Origin: Flagellimonas_B algarum
GTDB lineage: Bacteria > Bacteroidota > Bacteroidia > Flavobacteriales > Flavobacteriaceae
Direction of reading: 5' to 3'
Assembly: GCF_040513375.1 (NCBI RefSeq)
Contig: NZ_JBEVTG010000007.1
Coordinates: 1 to 8,900 of the forward strand
Length of the DNA: 8,900 nt
A program made the translations under genes and the position numbers. This document shows positions 5,683 to 8,900 of this stretch, one piece after another (the first letter of the stretch is position 1; every line of letters begins with the position of its first letter). The notes beneath the pieces were generated by a model. The model made no database searches. It was not told the origin of the DNA and saw only the letters and a list, made by a program, of their open reading frames with translations.

Positions 5683-7594
5683 AATCTTGGATGATGAACT
5701 CAGAGCGTCGGTTTTGTTGGTGTTTCTCCCTTGTACAGGAGACACCATCTTCACATTCATTCATCAATTTCTGTTCACCATACCCTTGATACGAAAGGCG
5801 ATCTGCCGAGATACCTTTGGAAATCATATAATTGACCGTCGATTCGGCCCGTTTTCTTGAAAGCCAAAGGTTGTAGGCGTCATTGCCACGACTATCAGTG
5901 TGCGAATTGACCTTGATCCTAAGACTTGGATATTTTTCCATGGCCACGATTACCTTTTGGATCTCAACTTCGGCGTCAGGCCTGATTTCGAATTTGTTCA
6001 AATCGAAATATATGGTGCTTAACTGAAGTAGTTTAGTGAGGTCATCCCCAAAACCCCCTGTGACGACATCCCTTTCCAAATAGAAATCGACTATCCTTGG
6101 CTTTCCAAACGATTTCGGCAGGTATTCCTCAGAAGGCACATAGCCTTCCATCAGGGCCCTAACGAAGTTTCCTTTGTTGCAATCGAGATCGAGCACATAT
6201 TCCCCTTTCGAATCGGTTATCGTAGAGGAAACCTCTTGGTTGGCTTCATCGATGATCATCAGGGTCGCCCCAACCAATACCTCATTGGAGATACGATCTC
6301 TAACGGTACCGGTAACATCCTGAATACAATCCAACTGAAGGGGTTCGGTTTCCGAAAATCCATAGATATCATCATCCCCGCTTCCATCTTCCCGATTTGA
6401 AGCGAAATACCCTTTTTTATCGTCGGCGATAATGAATGAAAAGTCATCGTATTGCCCGTTAATGGGTTTCCCTACGTTAACGATCGGCTGATCGTAGTCG
6501 GAAAAAGCGATTTTGGTCGCGAACACATCCAAGCCTCCCAAACCGGGATGGCCGTCCGATGAGAAATACAAGACGTCGTCAGCGGTAATGAAAGGGAAAG
6601 TCTCCCTTGCTTCGGTGTTGATGGTCGGCCCCAAGTTAATTGGCGGCCCGAAAGTACCATCCCCGACGATATTTACCTTGAACAAATCCGATTGCCCTCG
6701 GGTACCCGGCATATTCGAAGCGAAATACAATTGTTTTTCATCCGGACTCAACATCGGATGCGCTACGGAATAACTATCGCTGTTGAAGGGAAGTTCAATA
6801 ATGTTCGTCCACTCACCTTCCACTTTCTGCGCCTGGTAAATCTTCAAATTGATGGTACCGTTGGCATCTTTATACTTTTTTCCATCCAAAAAGTTGTTCC
6901 TGGTGAAATACATGGTATTGCCATCTTTGGTAATCACCGAAGTCGATTCATGAAAACGGGTGTTGACCGTACCGGGGAGTTTGATCACGCTGCTATCCTT
7001 AACCTCATACAAATCAAGGAAATCCTTTGAGTTCCAAGTATGTCGATAGCGGGCCAAATTTCCGGTATCACGGTCGGAAGCGAAAACCAAACTACCATCA
7101 TAAAAAGACGGTGCAAAATCGGAATGCTCTGAATTGTATGGGAAGGATTCCACATCGTAACGGCCCGAGTTCGCTTCGATTTTTGCCATATAATCTTCTT
7201 CTTGCGGTCTTTCGACACCGCTTTTGGCCGCCAGATCGGCAAACCGTTTCATCACTTCCGAAGATTTATCGTATTGCCCCAAGGTCTTAAGGGTCTGGGC
7301 ATATCGAAACAAGTAATCAGGGGTCAGCACCGAATCGTACTTCTCGACCAAGGTTTCATAAACCTCGGCGGCTTCGGCATAATCAGCATTAAAGTAATAG
7401 GAGTTCCCTAGACGTTGCAAGATCTCTGGGGATTCATATCCTTTGTCGAGTACTTTTTTATAAATATCGATGGCCGGTCTGAAGGAATATTCTTCGTACT
7501 TCTGGTTGGCCTTTTCCAAAGAACGCTGTTGGCCGTTAGTGAACTGGCCAAGCATTAGCACCGTAATAAGAGCAAGAAGTTTTTTTATCATCAT
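5681..7594 (-). CDS. OmpA-family outer-membrane protein with TPR, PD40 repeats and a carboxypeptidase-regulatory-like domain
   Basis: This 637-aa protein begins with a signal peptide at residues 1–22 (MMIKKLLALITVLML, ending near NGQ). Residues about 24–125 form TPR-like helices (for example YEEYSFRPAIDIYKKVL). Five PD40/WD40-like strands follow at about 159–413, with repeated phrases such as DGSLVFASDRD, DGNTMYFTRNN, DEKQLYFASNMPG, DDVLYFSSDGHPGLGGLD and KKGYFASNREDGSGDDDIYGF. Residues 423–507 resemble a carboxypeptidase regulatory-like fold (VTGTVRD … VGATLMI … DSKGEYVLDL). Residues 520–637 are the OmpA peptidoglycan-binding domain, with STIYFDLNKFEIRPDAE, the ligand-contact segment NSHTDSRGND, LSRKRAESTVNYM, and the closing NRRSEF; the Asp of TDSRG and Arg of NRRSEF used to bind diaminopimelate are present. 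The known role of such proteins is to tether outer-membrane complexes to the cell wall. Only 7 bp separate it from the PorP/SprF-like stop, suggesting translational coupling. The two start ATGs at 7594 and 7591 are adjacent; either gives the same mature protein. A specific T9SS role is inferred from context. Confidence 0.92.
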   Translation of the reverse strand: MMIKKLLALITVLMLGQFTNGQQRSLEKANQKYEEYSFRPAIDIYKKVLDKGYESPEILQRLGNSYYFNADYAEAAEVYETLVEKYDSVLTPDYLFRYAQTLKTLGQYDKSSEVMKRFADLAAKSGVERPQEEDYMAKIEANSGRYDVESFPYNSEHSDFAPSFYDGSLVFASDRDTGNLARYRHTWNSKDFLDLYEVKDSSVIKLPGTVNTRFHESTSVITKDGNTMYFTRNNFLDGKKYKDANGTINLKIYQAQKVEGEWTNIIELPFNSDSYSVAHPMLSPDEKQLYFASNMPGTRGQSDLFKVNIVGDGTFGPPINLGPTINTEARETFPFITADDVLYFSSDGHPGLGGLDVFATKIAFSDYDQPIVNVGKPINGQYDDFSFIIADDKKGYFASNREDGSGDDDIYGFSETEPLQLDCIQDVTGTVRDRISNEVLVGATLMIIDEANQEVSSTITDSKGEYVLDLDCNKGNFVRALMEGYVPSEEYLPKSFGKPRIVDFYLERDVVTGGFGDDLTKLLQLSTIYFDLNKFEIRPDAEVEIQKVIVAMEKYPSLRIKVNSHTDSRGNDAYNLWLSRKRAESTVNYMISKGISADRLSYQGYGEQKLMNECEDGVSCTREKHQQNRRSEFIIQD

Positions 7595-7601
7595 CCCCTA
7601 T

Positions 7602-8552
7602 TTAAAAGAAGCGTGGTGAAACCGTTCGTTGAAAACGTCGTAACAACTCAAATCTCAAAAACACTTCAAATGAACCATCATTGAACTGGGTTCCCCCCAA
7701 CTCGGTCGTTTCCCTATCATATGCCAAACCAAGCATCAATTGATCGGTCAATTGAAACCCGGCCAAGGCGCTTACTGCGGCATCCCATCGATAAGCCGCC
7801 CCGAAACTAAACTTGTCATTGAACAGAAAGCTTGCCGAAAGATCAACTTGCAAAGGGGCCCCACCCACGGCTTTGGTCAATAAGGCCGGTTTGAACTTTA
7901 GGTTGCCGTTCAAATCGAAAACATAACCGGTGATCAGGTAAAAGTTGATGCGCTCCGTGGCCAAAAAATTGACCGAATTGGCATCGTTGGCGTTATTATC
8001 GAAAAACTCCGTCTCCAAGATGTTCGGAGCGGATAAGCCCGCATAAAACTTATCGGTATGGTAGTAAAACCCAAGACCGATATTCGGTGAAAACTGACTA
8101 TCGATATTGTCTTGTTGTACAACCTCCTGATCGAAATTTCTGAGTCCGACGAAATCAAGGCTCAAGAAATTACCGCCAACCTTCAAGCCAAAAGACATTT
8201 TAGCGGTTCGCGATACGTCCAAGGTATATGAAATGACCCCGTCTAAATAGGTTTCCTGGACCACACCATCACCAATATTGTCATTCACGATCGAAATCCC
8301 ATAACCCAAACGGCTGTTGCGAATCGGCGAATGAAGATTCAAGGTGAAGGTTTCGGGGGCTCCGTTCAAACCAACCCACTGTGATCGATACAGGCCTGCG
8401 AAGGTCAATTGCCCTCGTGAACCGGCGTAGGCTGGATTCACGCTTAGCGTATTGAACATGTATTGCGTATACTGGGCATCCTGCTGACCTTGTATACTTT
8501 GAAACGTTAGGATACCCAAAAGTATCGGCAGAACAAACTTCCTAGTTATCAT
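7602..8552 (-). CDS. PorP/SprF-family type IX secretion outer-membrane protein
   Basis: This 316-aa protein has a signal peptide over residues 1–22 (basic MITRK, hydrophobic LPILLGILTF, then SIQGQ). The PorP/SprF signature follows directly: QDAQYTQYMFNTLSVNPAYAG (residues 24–44; QDAQYTQYMFN and NPAYAG are the key parts), then YRSQWVGLNGAPETFTL at 55–71 and HSPIRNSRLGYG at 74–85. The remainder alternates polar and hydrophobic residues as in a beta-barrel, and the chain ends in SPRFF, a terminal Phe typical of BAM-inserted barrels. Known: family members sit in the outer membrane and are needed for secretion or surface retention of particular T9SS clients, such as SprF with SprB; length is usual for the family. 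I chose the ATG at 8552 because it opens the signal peptide; an in-frame ATG at 8630 would add 26 polar residues and overlap the upstream gene by about 60 bp. The type B client lies 16 bp upstream and the OmpA gene 7 bp downstream, so co-transcription is likely. Whether its partner is that client is inferred from context. Confidence 0.93.
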   Translation of the reverse strand: MITRKFVLPILLGILTFQSIQGQQDAQYTQYMFNTLSVNPAYAGSRGQLTFAGLYRSQWVGLNGAPETFTLNLHSPIRNSRLGYGISIVNDNIGDGVVQETYLDGVISYTLDVSRTAKMSFGLKVGGNFLSLDFVGLRNFDQEVVQQDNIDSQFSPNIGLGFYYHTDKFYAGLSAPNILETEFFDNNANDANSVNFLATERINFYLITGYVFDLNGNLKFKPALLTKAVGGAPLQVDLSASFLFNDKFSFGAAYRWDAAVSALAGFQLTDQLMLGLAYDRETTELGGTQFNDGSFEVFLRFELLRRFQRTVSPRFF

Positions 8553-8568
8553 ATTAGTTTTCAATGTA

Positions 8569-8900
8569 TTATCTACTGATGTAGAAATAGTCACTATCTG
8601 TCTTTTTGCCTTCCGAGGTTTCGTACTCAAAGATATAATAATAAACCCCTGAAGGTAGGTAATCTTCTACACTTATTGTAGACCTTCCTCGCGAACGGCC
8701 ATCAAAGATATTGTTGATGTTGTTGTAATTCGTGCCTTCATAAACGGCTACTCCCCATCGATTGAAGATTCGCAGGGAATTGCTGATCGTGCGATCGACA
8801 CCTCGAATAAATAGGAAGTCATTACGTCCATCCCCATTTGGGGTCACCAATTGGTTCACTTCGATTTCTTCCTCAGTGGGAGGGTTAGGGGTATCGTCTA
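8569..8900 (-). CDS. C-terminal end of a secreted protein with a type B T9SS (CHU_C) sorting domain, partial
   Basis: Only the last 109 codons are in the window; the frame stays open through position 8898, so the N-terminal part lies beyond the high edge. Seen: an acidic, proline-containing linker (DDTPNPPTEEEIEV), then the hallmarks of the gliding-motility-associated C-terminal domain in order: NQLVTPNGDGRNDFL, then LRIFNRWGVAVYEG, then FDGRSRG, then LPSGVYYYIFEY, ending in DYFYISR and a TAA stop. Known of the family: this roughly 85–90-residue domain directs proteins through the outer membrane by the type IX secretion system, and type B clients often need a PorP/SprF-like partner encoded next door. 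That is the arrangement here, with the PorP/SprF-like gene starting 16 bp downstream. The function of the missing passenger part is unknown. A GTG at 8859 could pass for a start, but the upstream in-frame linker and the absence of a signal peptide argue against a small separate gene. Confidence 0.93.
   Translation of the reverse strand, partial: DDTPNPPTEEEIEVNQLVTPNGDGRNDFLFIRGVDRTISNSLRIFNRWGVAVYEGTNYNNINNIFDGRSRGRSTISVEDYLPSGVYYYIFEYETSEGKKTDSDYFYISR

Noticed and set aside
8553..8630. In-frame ATG at 8630 as start of the PorP/SprF-like gene
   Set aside because: It adds 26 polar residues ahead of a clear signal peptide and overlaps the end of the upstream gene.
8569..8859. A separate 96-aa gene starting at GTG 8859
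   Set aside because: The frame is open upstream to the window edge and encodes a typical acidic linker; the sequence is a C-terminal domain, not a full protein.

Overview
The window looks like chromosomal DNA of a Bacteroidota bacterium, most likely a marine-type member of the Flavobacteriaceae. The evidence is a type B (CHU_C / gliding-motility-associated) C-terminal sorting domain, a PorP/SprF-like outer-membrane protein, an OmpA protein of the TPR–PD40–OmpA architecture, thrombospondin type 3 (TSP3) repeats, and start regions without a clear Shine-Dalgarno but with TAnnTTTG promoter elements. The genus cannot be fixed from the sequence. All five genes I can support lie on the minus strand; the long plus-strand reading frames are shadows.

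Reading in the direction of transcription (high to low coordinates), 8900–5681 holds a tight three-gene set. First is the last 109 codons of a secreted protein ending in a type B type IX secretion (T9SS) sorting domain. After 16 bp comes a 316-aa PorP/SprF-family protein, and after 7 bp a 637-aa OmpA-family lipid-free outer-membrane/peptidoglycan-linking protein. The set reads as one operon in which the first product is the probable secreted client and the other two help export it or hold it at the surface.

After a 157-bp intergenic region with two odd palindromes, a candidate promoter and a hairpin just before the start codon, 5524–2417 encodes a 1035-aa secreted protein: a propeller-like N-terminal half, two TSP3 calcium-binding blocks separated by a beta-sandwich insert, and an Ig-like domain near the C terminus. 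A rho-independent terminator candidate follows at 2320–2349.

The last gene starts at 2100 and runs off the low end of the window (700 codons seen, no stop). It is a signal-peptide-bearing, acidic, modular repeat protein with 36-, 42- and 33-aa units in the order A-B-C-A-B-C-A-C-A-A'-C-A-linker-A. It is probably a surface adhesin or filament-like protein.

The most interesting points not explained by ordinary annotation are an identical 13-bp box (ACAACAATTATTT) placed 20–21 bp before a TAnnTTTG element upstream of both large surface-protein genes, the hairpin at the predicted 5' end of the TSP3 gene mRNA, and the repeat array whose protein sequence is nearly fixed while its synonymous sites have diverged. 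I found no defence system, CRISPR array, mobile element, tRNA or rRNA.
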